From Pseudarthrobacter enclensis (GTDB taxonomy: Bacteria > Actinomycetota > Actinomycetes > Actinomycetales > Micrococcaceae): a stretch of 64,000 nucleotides of DNA. Position numbers and translations under genes: made by a program. Under the pieces are notes generated by a model, which saw nothing but the letters and a program-made list of their open reading frames with translations, did not search any database and was not told the DNA's origin. Positions 27,472 through 36,444 of this stretch are shown here, in pieces; position 1 is the first letter of the stretch, and every line of letters begins with the position of its first letter. The stretch lies in NCBI RefSeq assembly GCF_001457025.1, contig NZ_KQ758599.1, positions 744,001 through 808,000 of the forward strand, given 5' to 3'.

Positions 27472-28113
27472 ATGATTCCTGATTCGCCAGCCACTGCGGC
27501 GCGGCTGAAGCGTCCATCGTGGAAAGATCCCCGGCTGCTGGTGGGTGTCCTCCTGGTGCTTGCTTCGGTGGCGGGCGTTGTGTTCCTGGTTGGCAGCGCG
27601 GACCGCACCACCGAGGTCTATGCAGCCAAGGACGGGATCGATGTGGGGGAGCCCCTGACGGAGGCCAACGTCGTCCGCGCGAAAGTGCGGCTCGGCGAAA
27701 CGGAACAGCACTACATCACGGCTGAGTCGGGATTGCCTGAGGGTCTTGTGGCAGTTCAGCGGATCGGAAAGGATCAGCTGGTTCCCCGCGGCAGCCTCGG
27801 AGAAGCCGACGCGCTGGACCGCAAGCCGGTGGCCATCACCGTGGAAGGAACGCTTCCCTCGCAGGCCGTTGCCGGAGCGAGGGTGGACGTCTGGGTTGCT
27901 CAGCCTGATGCCAAAAACGGCTTCAGTGAACCGAAACTCCTGCTGCCCGGCGCTGAGATCGCAGACCTGGTGCCCGGCTCAACCACCTTGGGGTCTTCAA
28001 AGACCACTGTGTTGATGGTCCTGGTCGACGACAGCAGGATGCCCGCACTCCTCGGTGCACAGGCGAACGAGGCCAAAATCTCCGTCGTGTGGAACCCCGG
28101 CGGCACCAAGTGA
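27472..28113 (+). CDS. SAF-domain protein, CpaB/RcpC-like
   Basis: This 213-residue protein has a short cytoplasmic N-terminus and one membrane helix (about residues 22-41). An extracytoplasmic SAF domain follows (about 48-115), with TTEVYAAKDGIDVGEPLTEANV. The C-terminal domain contains PVAITVEGTLPSQAVAGARVDVW. This is the layout of CpaB/RcpC proteins, which occlude or stabilise the Tad (Flp) pilus channel. The GGGGGGAGC ribosome site precedes ATG 27472. Its TGA overlaps the CpaE-like gene (GTGA). The motor genes tadA-tadB-tadC are over 33 kb away at the end of this window. Confidence 0.82.
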   Translation: MIPDSPATAARLKRPSWKDPRLLVGVLLVLASVAGVVFLVGSADRTTEVYAAKDGIDVGEPLTEANVVRAKVRLGETEQHYITAESGLPEGLVAVQRIGKDQLVPRGSLGEADALDRKPVAITVEGTLPSQAVAGARVDVWVAQPDAKNGFSEPKLLLPGAEIADLVPGSTTLGSSKTTVLMVLVDDSRMPALLGAQANEAKISVVWNPGGTK

Positions 28114-29417
28114 GCATCCCGGTCGTCACCGTCGGGGAGAGCCGCGACGACCTGGTCGGTGGGCTCGAGCGGCTTCACGGTCCTGTCACCGTTGTCCGCC
28201 GTTGCGCGGAGCTTCCGGAAATGATGGCTGCCTGCCAAAGCGGACTGGCGCGGGCAGCCGTTGTTGCCGACGGAACGGAGGGGCTCACGGCCTCGCTGGT
28301 GGACCGGCTCCGGGCTGTGGGGGTAGCCATTATCGCCCTGACGGACAGTACCGAGGAAGCGGTGCGGCTCCGGAAAATCGGCGTTGCCTCCGCTCTCACC
28401 GGAGTGGAATCCACTGACCTGTCCCGGTATATCGCAGACGCCGTGCACCACCTGTCGGGTGTAGGCAACCGCGGCCCCGCCGGCAGTGCCTTGTCTGACA
28501 CCGGTGCCGACCTGCAGCCGTCGGAGGTCCAAACGGACGACGCCCCGGATACCCCGGGCACTGGAAGGATCATTGCGGTGTGGGGTCCCGCCGGCGCTCC
28601 CGGACGGACCACCGTCAGCGCAAACATAGCAGGTGAGCTCGCGGCTGACGGACAGCAGGTCCTGCTCATCGACGCGGACAGCTATGGTGCGAGCATAGCC
28701 GCGGTGCTTGGGCTGATGGACGAGTCTGCAGCACTGGCACAGGCCTGCCGGCTCGCGGACCAGGGCATGCTGGATGCGGAGGCCCTGCGCAGGCTTGCCG
28801 CGCCGGTGGCCACCAGGTCGGGCACCTTCAGTGTCCTCACGGGCATCACCCGCGCCGACCGCTGGACCGAACTCCGGGCCCCTGCCCTGGGCCTCGTCTT
28901 GGAACGTGCGCGGCAGATCGCCGACGTCGTGGTCGTGGACACCGGTTTTTGCCTTGAAGCCGACGAAGAGCTCAGTTTCGACACCATGGCTCCGCGGCGC
29001 AACGCGGCAACGCTGCGTTCGCTGGAACTGGCCGACACCGTTTTTGCCGTCGGCGCTGCCGATCCTGTTGGTGTACCGCGGCTGGTCCGCAGCCTCGCCG
29101 AGCTGGAAGAAGCTGTTCCCCAGGCATCCCCCACGGTCATCATGAACAAAGTCCGGCCGTCCTCGGTGGGCCGAGGACCGGAGCGGCAACTGCAGGATGC
29201 GTGGGAGCGGTTCGGCCCTTCAACGGAGCTCCGGGCGTTCCTTCCCTTCGACATGGCCGCCGCCGACGCTGCCCTGCTGGCAGGGGCCCTGCTGCTGGAG
29301 GCTGCACCGGAGTCGCAGCTGCGCCGGGCTATCCGGGCTTTGGTTTGTGCACCTGACCAGCAAAAGCGCAAATCCTCTGTTTCTTATTCCACAACGGGCC
29401 GCCGGGCAAAGGACTAG
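28110..29417 (+). CDS. CpaE/TadZ-like P-loop ATPase with altered Walker A
   Basis: This 435-residue protein has an N-terminal receiver-like domain without a clear phosphoacceptor site (about 1-115), a linker, and a MinD/ParA-like domain from about 152. The P-loop reads GPAGAPGRTT (159-168): the usual signature lysine and the GKT lysine are both replaced, the latter by Arg. The A-prime motif LLIDADSYG (186-194) is kept. TadZ/CpaE proteins place Tad pilus machines at the cell pole. GTG 28110 overlaps the SAF stop by four bases. I recall similar GRTT variants in actinobacterial homologues, so it may be a branch-wide trait. Confidence 0.78.
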   Translation: MSIPVVTVGESRDDLVGGLERLHGPVTVVRRCAELPEMMAACQSGLARAAVVADGTEGLTASLVDRLRAVGVAIIALTDSTEEAVRLRKIGVASALTGVESTDLSRYIADAVHHLSGVGNRGPAGSALSDTGADLQPSEVQTDDAPDTPGTGRIIAVWGPAGAPGRTTVSANIAGELAADGQQVLLIDADSYGASIAAVLGLMDESAALAQACRLADQGMLDAEALRRLAAPVATRSGTFSVLTGITRADRWTELRAPALGLVLERARQIADVVVVDTGFCLEADEELSFDTMAPRRNAATLRSLELADTVFAVGAADPVGVPRLVRSLAELEEAVPQASPTVIMNKVRPSSVGRGPERQLQDAWERFGPSTELRAFLPFDMAAADAALLAGALLLEAAPESQLRRAIRALVCAPDQQKRKSSVSYSTTGRRAKD

Positions 29418-29430
29418 GCTCGCCATAAGA

Positions 29431-29446
29431 GCTGCAAAGGTGCAGC
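29431..29446. other. short inverted repeat before gdh
   Basis: GCTGCA/TGCAGC with a four-base loop lies between the cpaE-like stop and the gdh start. It may be a weak terminator or part of the gdh leader. Nothing more can be said. Confidence 0.3.
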
Positions 29447-29474
29447 AAATATCGTGTGATGGAGGCGTTTGTCG

Positions 29475-32400
29475 ATGTCGTCTGGATCCAGCGTGGAGGA
29501 CCAGCCCCTTTCCGTTGAAGGCTTCGAGGGTTTCATGGGGGACTACTACCAGCATCTCGCCGAGGAGGACGCGCGGACCTACCCGCAGGACCTTCTGGCA
29601 GCCAGGGCCGACCACCACCGCGAGGTAGCCTCTGAACGGCAGCCCGGCCAGGCGAAGGTGGCAATCCACGACGAGGAAGACAGCAGCATCGTCTATGTCG
29701 TCACGGACGACATGCCGTTCCTTGTTGACTCGGTCAACGCCGAGCTTGTCCGGCAGCACGCTGCCATCAAACTTGTGATGCACCCGCTCTTCGTCGTTAC
29801 CCGCAACCGGGAGACCGGACAGTTGGTCAAGGTCAACAGGGTCCCGTCGCACATCGGCATCTCCAGTGGCGACACCGCCGCCCTGCCAAGCCTCTCGCAC
29901 CTCATAGCGACGGGGGAGAACGCCTCCCACATGGAGTCCTGGATCGCCGTCGAGATTGGGCGTATCTCAAGCGAGGCAAAAGCGTCGCTGCTCGAAGGGC
30001 TCCAGCGCGTCCTCCAGGACGTACGTGCCGCCGTCGAAGACTGGCCGAAGATGCGCCAGAAGGCCTTGCAGATTGCGGAAAGCCTGAACGAGGTGGCCAA
30101 CCCCGCCCAGATCGCCGAGTTGCGGCAGGCACAGGAACTCCTGCGCTGGCTCGACGACGGCAACTTCACGTTCCTCGGCTACCGCGAGTATGTCCTGATC
30201 AATGTGGACGGTGAGGATGTCCTTGAACTGCGCGAAGACAGCGGCCTGGGGCTGCTGCGGGCCGCTGCCGATTCGCCCCATATCCAGCACCTGACCGATA
30301 CCGGACGCCGGAAGGCCCGCGAGAAGCGTGCCCTCGTCATCACGAAGGCGAACTCGCGCTCCACCGTCCACAGGTCTGCCTACCTGGACTACATCGGGGT
30401 TAAGAGCTTCGATGCGGCGGGCAACGTCAACGGGGAACGGCGCTTTATCGGCCTCTTTGCCACCAGTGCGTACACCGGCTCGGTTCGCGAGGTGCCGGTG
30501 GTCCGGGAGAAGGTCGACGCCGTGCTCCGGAATGCCGGATTCCCGCCGGACTCCCACTCGGGCAAGGACCTGCTGGGCATTCTCGAAACGTACCCGCGCG
30601 ATGAACTGTTCCAGATTGAAGTCCCGGACCTCGCAGCGACTGCGCTGGGCATCCAGAAACTCCAGGAACGGCGCCGGACCCGGCTGTTCCTCCGCCCCGA
30701 CATCTATGGCCGGTTTATGTCCGCAGTCGTCTACCTGCCGAGGGACCGCTACACGACCAACGTCAGGCTGCGGATCGAACAGGAGCTGCGCGAGACCTTC
30801 CAGGCCGTGTCCATCGACTACGAAGCCCGGATGACGGAGTCTGCGCTGGCCCGGTTGTTCTTCAGGATTCGCCTGCCCAAGGACGCTGATGTCAGCCACG
30901 TTGACAGTGCGGAGCTGGAGAAGCGGCTGGTGCGGGCTGCGCGCTCCTGGAGCGAAGGCATTGTCGAGGTGCTGCGCGACGGACGCGATGCGGATAACGC
31001 GAAGGAACTCGCCGCCATCTGGGCCGAAGCGTTTCCTGCCAGCTACCGCGTGGACTACGAAGTTGAAGACGCGCTGGACGATATTGCCCGGTTCGAAAAG
31101 TACGGAGCCGCTGCCGAACGGACAGAAGGTGCCCGGCAGGAACGTCCCGGTGTGCACGTCTACCTGCCCGAAGGGGCCGGCGCAACCCTCGAGGAAGATG
31201 CGAGGGTCAAGCTCTACATGCTCGAGCCCAAGAGTTTGAGCCAGATCCTGCCGTTCTTCCACAACCTGGGGCTCGAGGTCCTTGACGAACGGCCGTTCGA
31301 GATCGAAACCGCTGACCGCCGTGACTTCTTCCTGTATGACCTGGGGCTGAAGTACCCCGCAGGAGTGGACCCGCTGGCAACAGGTGACCTCCTGGCGGAC
31401 TCCTTCAGCGCCGCCGTCACCGGAGCCGCCGAATCGGATGCCTTCGACCGGCTGGTGCTGCGCGAAGGGCTCCACTGGCGGCAGATCACGGTCCTGCGCG
31501 CCTACGCGCGGTACATGCGGCAAATGGGAAGCACCAGCTCCTTTGGGTTCATGGCAGACACCCTGCTTGCCAACCCGGAAGTGACCCGGGGATTGATTTC
31601 CCTGTTCGCCGCACGCTTCGACCCGTCCCTGGACGAAGGCGCCCGCCACGATGCCCAGGAATCCGTGCGGAAGGAACTGGCCGCATCCATCGACAAGGTC
31701 GCAACGCTCGACGCCGACAGGGTACTGAGGACCTTTGCGAACCTGATCGAAGCCACGTTGCGGACAAACTTCTACCAGGACAAGAGGCACCTGAGCTTCA
31801 AGCTCGACCCCTCGCGGATTGACGGCCTGCCCTTCCCGCGGCCCATGTTCGAGATCTGGGTCTACTCACCGCGGGTCGAAGGCGTGCACCTCCGCTTCGG
31901 CAAGGTGGCCCGCGGCGGCCTGCGCTGGTCCGACCGCCGGGAAGATTTCCGCACCGAGGTGCTGGGCCTGGTGAAGGCGCAAACCGTCAAGAACGCCGTC
32001 ATCGTTCCCACCGGGGCCAAGGGCGGATTCTTTGCAAAGCAGCTGCCGGATCCGGCTGCCGACAGGGCAGCCTGGATGGCCGAGGGCGTCGAAAGCTACA
32101 AGACCTTCATCCGCGGCCTGCTGGACCTCACGGACAACCTCGTCACCGAGGGCGACGGCGAAAGGCTCGTGCCGCCGTTGAACGTTGTCAGGCATGACGA
32201 CGACGATTCCTACCTCGTGGTCGCCGCGGACAAGGGCACGGCGACGTTCTCCGACATCGCCAACGGACTGGCAGCCGAGTACGGGTTCTGGCTGGGTGAC
32301 GCCTTCGCGTCGGGCGGCTCCGTGGGCTACGACCACAAGGCCATGGGCATCACGGCCCGCGGTGCGTGGGAGTCGGTAAAGCGGCACTTCAGTGAACTGG

Positions 32401-34328
32401 ACCTCGACACCCAGACGGAGCCCTTCACCGTGGTCGGTGTGGGAGACATGTCCGGCGACGTGTTCGGCAACGGCATGCTGCTGTCCCGCCACATCCGGCT
32501 GCTCGCCGCCTTCGACCACCGGCACATCTTCCTGGACCCCAGCCCGGACGAGGAATCCTCCTTCGCTGAACGGCGCCGGCTCTTCGACCTGCCACGCTCG
32601 TCGTGGGACGACTACGACAAGTCGCTGATCAGCGAGGGCGGCGGGGTCTTTGCGCGCCAGGCCAAATCCATTCCGGTCTCCCCGCAGGTGCGTGAGGCAC
32701 TGGGCCTTCCGGCATCGACGACTGAGCTCAGCCCTCCGGAGCTGCTGAGGGCGATCCTCCTTGCCCCCGCCGACCTTCTGTACAACGGCGGCATCGGCAC
32801 CTACGTCAAGGCCAGCACTGAATCCAATGCCTCGGTCGGGGACAAAGCCAATGACGCGATCCGGGTTGATGGCCGGGACCTGCGCGTCAAGGTGGTCGGC
32901 GAGGGCGGCAACCTGGGCATGACCCAGCGCGGCCGGATTGAAGCTGCCCTGCAGGGTGTCATCCTCAACACGGACGCGATCGACAACTCGGCCGGCGTGG
33001 ACTGCTCCGACCACGAGGTCAACATCAAGATCTTCGTGGACCGGATGGTTGCAGCAGGCAAGCTCGCCGCGGAGGAGCGCGCCGACTTCCTCGCCTCCAT
33101 GACCGATGAAGTGGCACGCCTGGTCCTCGAAGACAACATCGACCAGAACATCCTGCTGCTGAATGACCGGACCAGGGTGGCGGAATGGAGCCCAAGCTAC
33201 GAGCGGTTGATGGACTGGCTGGAAAAGTCAGCGGACCTCAAGCGCGACCTTGAAGCCCTGCCGACCACCGATACGCTGCGCGAGCGGCTCCAGCAAGGCC
33301 AGGGACTGACCTCTCCCGAGCTCTCCGTGCTGGCGGCCTATGCCAAGATAGAGCTGGCGACGGCGCTCCGCGAAAGCGATCTCTCCGACGATCCGTGGTT
33401 CCGGCAGACACTCCGGGCGTACTTCCCTCAACAGCTGCGCGAACGTTTCGATGCGGAGCTGGATACCCATCCGCTGCGCCGCGAGATCATCGCAACCGTC
33501 GTCGCCAACGACATGATCAACCTCGGCGGCATCACGTTCGCGTTCCGTGTCATGGAAGAAACGTCGGCCAGCGAGGTGGCCGTGGCCAAGTCCTTCGTGG
33601 CCCTTCGCGAGATCTACGAACTGGATGTCATGGTGGGTGAGCTCAACAGCCTGCCTGCTTCCTTCCCCACGGAACACTGGAGCACGGTTCACCTGGACAT
33701 CCGCAGGTTGTTGGACCGTGCGGTGCGGTGGCTCCTGGCGCAGGGATCGGTAACGCAGTCCATCGCCGACGTGGTCGCGGAATTCAAGCCGCTCATGGAT
33801 CCCATGCGGGCACGGCTCCTGGATTACCTCCGCGGTGACGACCGCGAACGCGTGGCCGGCTGGCTGGACAACGCCCGCGAGTGGAACCTTCCGGAGGGCC
33901 TCGCCCTGAGGTGGGCGGAACTGTTCGAGAGCTTCGTCCTGCTGGACATCGCCAAGATCGCACGCCTGCGGAAGGAACCTGTCGAGGAGATCGCAGCGGT
34001 CTACTACACAGTGTTCAACCGTTTCCACGCCGACTCGCTCCTGGAACGCATCAGCAGCCTGCCCCGGCAGGACCGGTGGCAGGCATTGGCCAGGGCAGCG
34101 CTCCGCGACGACCTGTACTCCACGGTGTCGGACATGACGACGGCGGTGCTGGACGCCACCGGCGCGGCAGACTCGCCTGAGGCGCGGCTCAAGGACTGGG
34201 AGGCGCAGAACGCCGAGCAGCTGGGCCGGGCCAAGAGCATGTTTGATGAGGTCAATGCGCTCGAGACCGACGATATGGCGTCCCTGTCGGTAGCATTGAG
34301 GCTCTTGAGGTCAATCGTCCGGCGCTGA
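29475..34328 (+). CDS. gdh: NAD-specific glutamate dehydrogenase, large (about 180 kDa) type
   Basis: This cytoplasmic enzyme of 1,617 residues deaminates glutamate to 2-oxoglutarate with NAD. A long N-terminal regulatory region with ACT-like segments spans about residues 1-700. The catalytic domain follows, with GKVARGGLRWSDRREDF and the substrate-binding lysine region PTGAKGGFFAKQ near residue 850. The coenzyme region contains GDMSGDVFGNGMLLS. ATG 29475 is preferred over TTG 29469 because GGAGG lies nine bases before it. Length and motifs match the L_180 class, which in mycobacteria is regulated through GarA; I see no garA here. Confidence 0.95.
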   Translation: MSSGSSVEDQPLSVEGFEGFMGDYYQHLAEEDARTYPQDLLAARADHHREVASERQPGQAKVAIHDEEDSSIVYVVTDDMPFLVDSVNAELVRQHAAIKLVMHPLFVVTRNRETGQLVKVNRVPSHIGISSGDTAALPSLSHLIATGENASHMESWIAVEIGRISSEAKASLLEGLQRVLQDVRAAVEDWPKMRQKALQIAESLNEVANPAQIAELRQAQELLRWLDDGNFTFLGYREYVLINVDGEDVLELREDSGLGLLRAAADSPHIQHLTDTGRRKAREKRALVITKANSRSTVHRSAYLDYIGVKSFDAAGNVNGERRFIGLFATSAYTGSVREVPVVREKVDAVLRNAGFPPDSHSGKDLLGILETYPRDELFQIEVPDLAATALGIQKLQERRRTRLFLRPDIYGRFMSAVVYLPRDRYTTNVRLRIEQELRETFQAVSIDYEARMTESALARLFFRIRLPKDADVSHVDSAELEKRLVRAARSWSEGIVEVLRDGRDADNAKELAAIWAEAFPASYRVDYEVEDALDDIARFEKYGAAAERTEGARQERPGVHVYLPEGAGATLEEDARVKLYMLEPKSLSQILPFFHNLGLEVLDERPFEIETADRRDFFLYDLGLKYPAGVDPLATGDLLADSFSAAVTGAAESDAFDRLVLREGLHWRQITVLRAYARYMRQMGSTSSFGFMADTLLANPEVTRGLISLFAARFDPSLDEGARHDAQESVRKELAASIDKVATLDADRVLRTFANLIEATLRTNFYQDKRHLSFKLDPSRIDGLPFPRPMFEIWVYSPRVEGVHLRFGKVARGGLRWSDRREDFRTEVLGLVKAQTVKNAVIVPTGAKGGFFAKQLPDPAADRAAWMAEGVESYKTFIRGLLDLTDNLVTEGDGERLVPPLNVVRHDDDDSYLVVAADKGTATFSDIANGLAAEYGFWLGDAFASGGSVGYDHKAMGITARGAWESVKRHFSELDLDTQTEPFTVVGVGDMSGDVFGNGMLLSRHIRLLAAFDHRHIFLDPSPDEESSFAERRRLFDLPRSSWDDYDKSLISEGGGVFARQAKSIPVSPQVREALGLPASTTELSPPELLRAILLAPADLLYNGGIGTYVKASTESNASVGDKANDAIRVDGRDLRVKVVGEGGNLGMTQRGRIEAALQGVILNTDAIDNSAGVDCSDHEVNIKIFVDRMVAAGKLAAEERADFLASMTDEVARLVLEDNIDQNILLLNDRTRVAEWSPSYERLMDWLEKSADLKRDLEALPTTDTLRERLQQGQGLTSPELSVLAAYAKIELATALRESDLSDDPWFRQTLRAYFPQQLRERFDAELDTHPLRREIIATVVANDMINLGGITFAFRVMEETSASEVAVAKSFVALREIYELDVMVGELNSLPASFPTEHWSTVHLDIRRLLDRAVRWLLAQGSVTQSIADVVAEFKPLMDPMRARLLDYLRGDDRERVAGWLDNAREWNLPEGLALRWAELFESFVLLDIAKIARLRKEPVEEIAAVYYTVFNRFHADSLLERISSLPRQDRWQALARAALRDDLYSTVSDMTTAVLDATGAADSPEARLKDWEAQNAEQLGRAKSMFDEVNALETDDMASLSVALRLLRSIVRR

Positions 34329-34356
34329 TCAATGCGGCGCCGCTAATGGAGGTGCA

Positions 34357-35823
34357 GTGGCAATCTTTACCGACCCCATCAGGGAACATGCCGATTTCGG
34401 CCCGGGTGACGCCGAATGGCTGCACCTGCTGGTGGGGGACTGGCAGATGGTTGCGGACCTTGCCTTCGCCGACCTGGCGCTCTGGTTCCCCCACCCGGAC
34501 TACGGGTACGTGGCCCTGGCACACGTCAGGCCGTCCACGACCCATACGGTGTTCCATGGGGACTTCGTCGGCGAAGGCATCCGGTCGGACTTGCGGCCGC
34601 TGGTGGATAAGGCCTGGAACAGCCGGTCCATTGAACGCTCCAGCGAAACGAACTGGAGCAGCGACATGGCCCTGCGCGTCGAAGCTGTCCCCATGGTTCG
34701 CAATGGGCGGACCCTTGCGGTGGTCACGACGCACATGGATCTGTCCAGCTCGCGGATGCCGTCCCGGCTGGAACTGACCTACCGGCAGTGCGCCTACGAT
34801 TTGCTGCGCATGGGAACGCTCGGCCTCTGGCCGGACTTTGCGTCACCTACGGGTTCGCGACGCGGAGCGCCGCGGGTCGGCGACGGGCTGATCAGGCTCG
34901 ATGCTGACGGGGTGGTCCAGTACGCCAGCCCCAACGGCGTGTCCGCCTTCCGGCGGCTGGGGGACGGCGAGTCTTTGGAGGGCCGCTCGCTGGCGGAAGT
35001 CACCGCCAGCCTCCTTAAGGACCGGCGAATGGTTGACGAAACCCTGCCGTTGGTAGTGACGGGCCGGATGCCGTGGCGCAGTGAAATTGAATCCCGGGGC
35101 GTCAGCCTGTCGCTGCGCGCAATTCCCCTGCGTGATGAGCAGCAGCGATTCGGGGCCTTGGTGCTGTGCCGCGACGTGTCGGAGCTGCGGCGCCGCGAAA
35201 TGGAACTCGTGACCAAGGACGCCACTATCCGGGAGATCCACCACAGGGTGAAGAACAACCTGCAGACGGTGGCTGCGCTGCTGCGCATGCAGTCGCGGCG
35301 GATGGTCAGCGAGGAAGCCAAGCAGGGCCTGGAACAGGCCATGCGGCGGGTGGCGACGATCGCGCTGGTCCACGAGACCCTGTCCCAAGGCCTGACGCAG
35401 AGCGTCGATTTCGATGAACTGATCGGCCGTCAGTTCAGGTTGTCGGCAGAGGTTGCGTCACCGTCGCAGCAGGTCAGGACGGAACGCTCCGGTACGTTTG
35501 GTGAGCTTCCCAGTGATCTTGCCACGCCGCTGGCCCTGGTCATCAACGAACTGGTGACCAACGCCGTCGAGCACGGACTTGAAGGCCGTGCCGGGACGGT
35601 GTGGCTGATCGCTGACCGTTCGGAGGGCGAAGACGGTGAGGAACTCACCGTCACGATCGCCGACGATGGCGTGGGCCTGCCGGATACCCCCCACGTTGAA
35701 GGGCTGGGGCTCCAGATCGTGCGGACCCTGGTCACCAGCGAACTTGGCGGCACCATCCAATGGCAGCCGCGTGAGGGCGGCGGCACCGCTGTCCGGATCC
35801 GCCTCAGCCTCGTGGGTAAATAA
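34357..35823 (+). CDS. pdtaS: sensor histidine kinase PdtaS
   Basis: This soluble histidine kinase of 488 residues has no membrane segment. It has an N-terminal GAF-like domain (about 1-140), a PAS domain (about 172-275), and a HisKA_2-type phosphoacceptor helix EIHHRVKNNLQTVAALL with H295/H296. The HATPase domain contains LVINELVTNAVEHG and IADDGVGLP. In Mycobacterium, PdtaS phosphorylates the ANTAR RNA-binding regulator PdtaR; no pdtaR is in this window. Neighbouring whiB1 is also its neighbour in Mycobacterium, which supports the name. GTG 34357 has GGAGG four bases upstream. Confidence 0.92.
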   Translation: MAIFTDPIREHADFGPGDAEWLHLLVGDWQMVADLAFADLALWFPHPDYGYVALAHVRPSTTHTVFHGDFVGEGIRSDLRPLVDKAWNSRSIERSSETNWSSDMALRVEAVPMVRNGRTLAVVTTHMDLSSSRMPSRLELTYRQCAYDLLRMGTLGLWPDFASPTGSRRGAPRVGDGLIRLDADGVVQYASPNGVSAFRRLGDGESLEGRSLAEVTASLLKDRRMVDETLPLVVTGRMPWRSEIESRGVSLSLRAIPLRDEQQRFGALVLCRDVSELRRREMELVTKDATIREIHHRVKNNLQTVAALLRMQSRRMVSEEAKQGLEQAMRRVATIALVHETLSQGLTQSVDFDELIGRQFRLSAEVASPSQQVRTERSGTFGELPSDLATPLALVINELVTNAVEHGLEGRAGTVWLIADRSEGEDGEELTVTIADDGVGLPDTPHVEGLGLQIVRTLVTSELGGTIQWQPREGGGTAVRIRLSLVGK

Positions 35824-35875
35824 GCCGTTACGACCGTTCCCCGGCAGTACGGGAACCACAGGCAATGGCATGAGA

Positions 35876-35916
35876 AAAGCCCCGGCCGCAACCTTGCTGG
35901 TTGCAGCCGGGGCTTT
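35876..35916. terminator. bidirectional terminator between pdtaS and whiB1
   Basis: AAAGCCCCGGC (35876-35886) pairs with GCCGGGGCTTT (35906-35916), and inner GCAACC/GGTTGC extends the stem. The flanking A and T runs make it work on both strands, for the two convergent genes. Confidence 0.9.
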
Positions 35917-35964
35917 CCTCCCGTGTGACCGGTTACCCGGCTGTTCGCCCGGGTCTTCTACTAA

Positions 35965-36213
35965 CTAGGAAGCGCGGCGGGCACGGGCGGCGCGGCGCTT
36001 GAGGGCACGACGCTCATCTTCACTCATGCCGCCCCAAACGCCGGCGTCCTGGCCGGATTCGAGAGCCCACTGGAGGCAGGTATCTACTACCGGGCACCGG
36101 CGGCAGACACTTTTGGCTTCCTCGATCTGCAGGAGGGCGGGTCCGGTGTTCCCGACGGGGAAAAAGAGTTCCGGATCCTTGTCGAGGCACGCTGCGCGGT
36201 TACGCCAATCCAT
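35965..36213 (-). CDS. whiB1: WhiB-family iron-sulfur transcription regulator WhiB1
   Basis: This 82-residue protein binds a [4Fe-4S] cluster through four cysteines (C9, C37, C40, C46). It has the GVWGG turn (58-62) and a basic DNA-binding tail. The sequence starting MDWRNRAACLDKDPELFFPV is very close to mycobacterial WhiB1, which is essential, NO-sensitive and binds the housekeeping sigma factor. I use ATG 36213 by homology; an in-frame ATG at 36231 would add six residues. The 230-base upstream region is unusually rich in signals (hairpin, palindrome, CRP-like site). Confidence 0.94.
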   Translation of the reverse strand: MDWRNRAACLDKDPELFFPVGNTGPALLQIEEAKSVCRRCPVVDTCLQWALESGQDAGVWGGMSEDERRALKRRAARARRAS

Positions 36214-36278
36214 GCTGATTAGTTGCTCCATTTCTGGGAATCGCCCTTTGTGAAATTATTCACTAGTGGCTACAAAGG

Positions 36279-36302
36279 AAAGGGGCCCGGCAGGGCCCCC
36301 TT
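36279..36302 (-). terminator. GC-rich hairpin in the whiB1 5' leader (possible attenuator)
   Basis: AAGGGGGCCC/GGGCCCCTTT (minus strand) forms a 9-10 bp stem with a four-base loop, followed by TTTCCTTTG. It lies about 66 bases before the whiB1 ATG and downstream of the candidate promoter. No plus-strand gene ends here, so it is not simply a terminator for a neighbour. Confidence 0.55.
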
Positions 36303-36324
36303 GGTCATCTTCATCAAGCCTGTC

Positions 36325-36346
36325 ATGTTAACGCTGTGTAAACAAG
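36325..36346 (-). promoter_or_regulatory. candidate whiB1 promoter overlapped by a 19-bp imperfect palindrome
   Basis: On the minus strand TAACAT (36330-36325) is a -10 candidate with TTACCC 16 bases upstream. The palindrome TGTTTACACAGCGTTAACA (36344-36326; arms TGTTTAC/GTTAACA, one mismatch) covers the -10 and spacer. This is where a repressor would bind. The promoter and operator assignment is inferred. Confidence 0.4.
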
Positions 36347-36376
36347 GGGTAATAACGCCTGATATCCCGGGAACGC

Positions 36377-36392
36377 TGAGCGATACATCACA
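36377..36392. promoter_or_regulatory. candidate CRP (cAMP receptor protein) site upstream of whiB1
   Basis: TGAGCGATACATCACA has a perfect right half TCACA and a partial left half TG of the consensus TGTGA-N6-TCACA. It is centred about 66 bases upstream of the inferred whiB1 start. Mycobacterial whiB1 is known to be controlled by CRP, which makes the position interesting. The left half is poor. Confidence 0.35.
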
Positions 36393-36432
36393 CTGTTGGT
36401 GCTTGCCCTCACCAATGTCCGACTATGTCCGG

Positions 36433-36438
36433 TAGGGT
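36433..36438 (+). promoter_or_regulatory. -10 element TAGGGT, leaderless promoter
   Basis: TAGGGT ends six bases before GTG 36445. This is the same spacing as the other leaderless genes in this window. There is no ribosome site and no clear -35. Confidence 0.45.
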
Positions 36439-36444
36439 GCCAGT

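Noticed and set aside
29967..31790. 607-codon minus-strand open frame opposite the glutamate dehydrogenase gene
   Set aside because: Shadow frame created by codon bias. The dehydrogenase reads through the whole region with conserved motifs.
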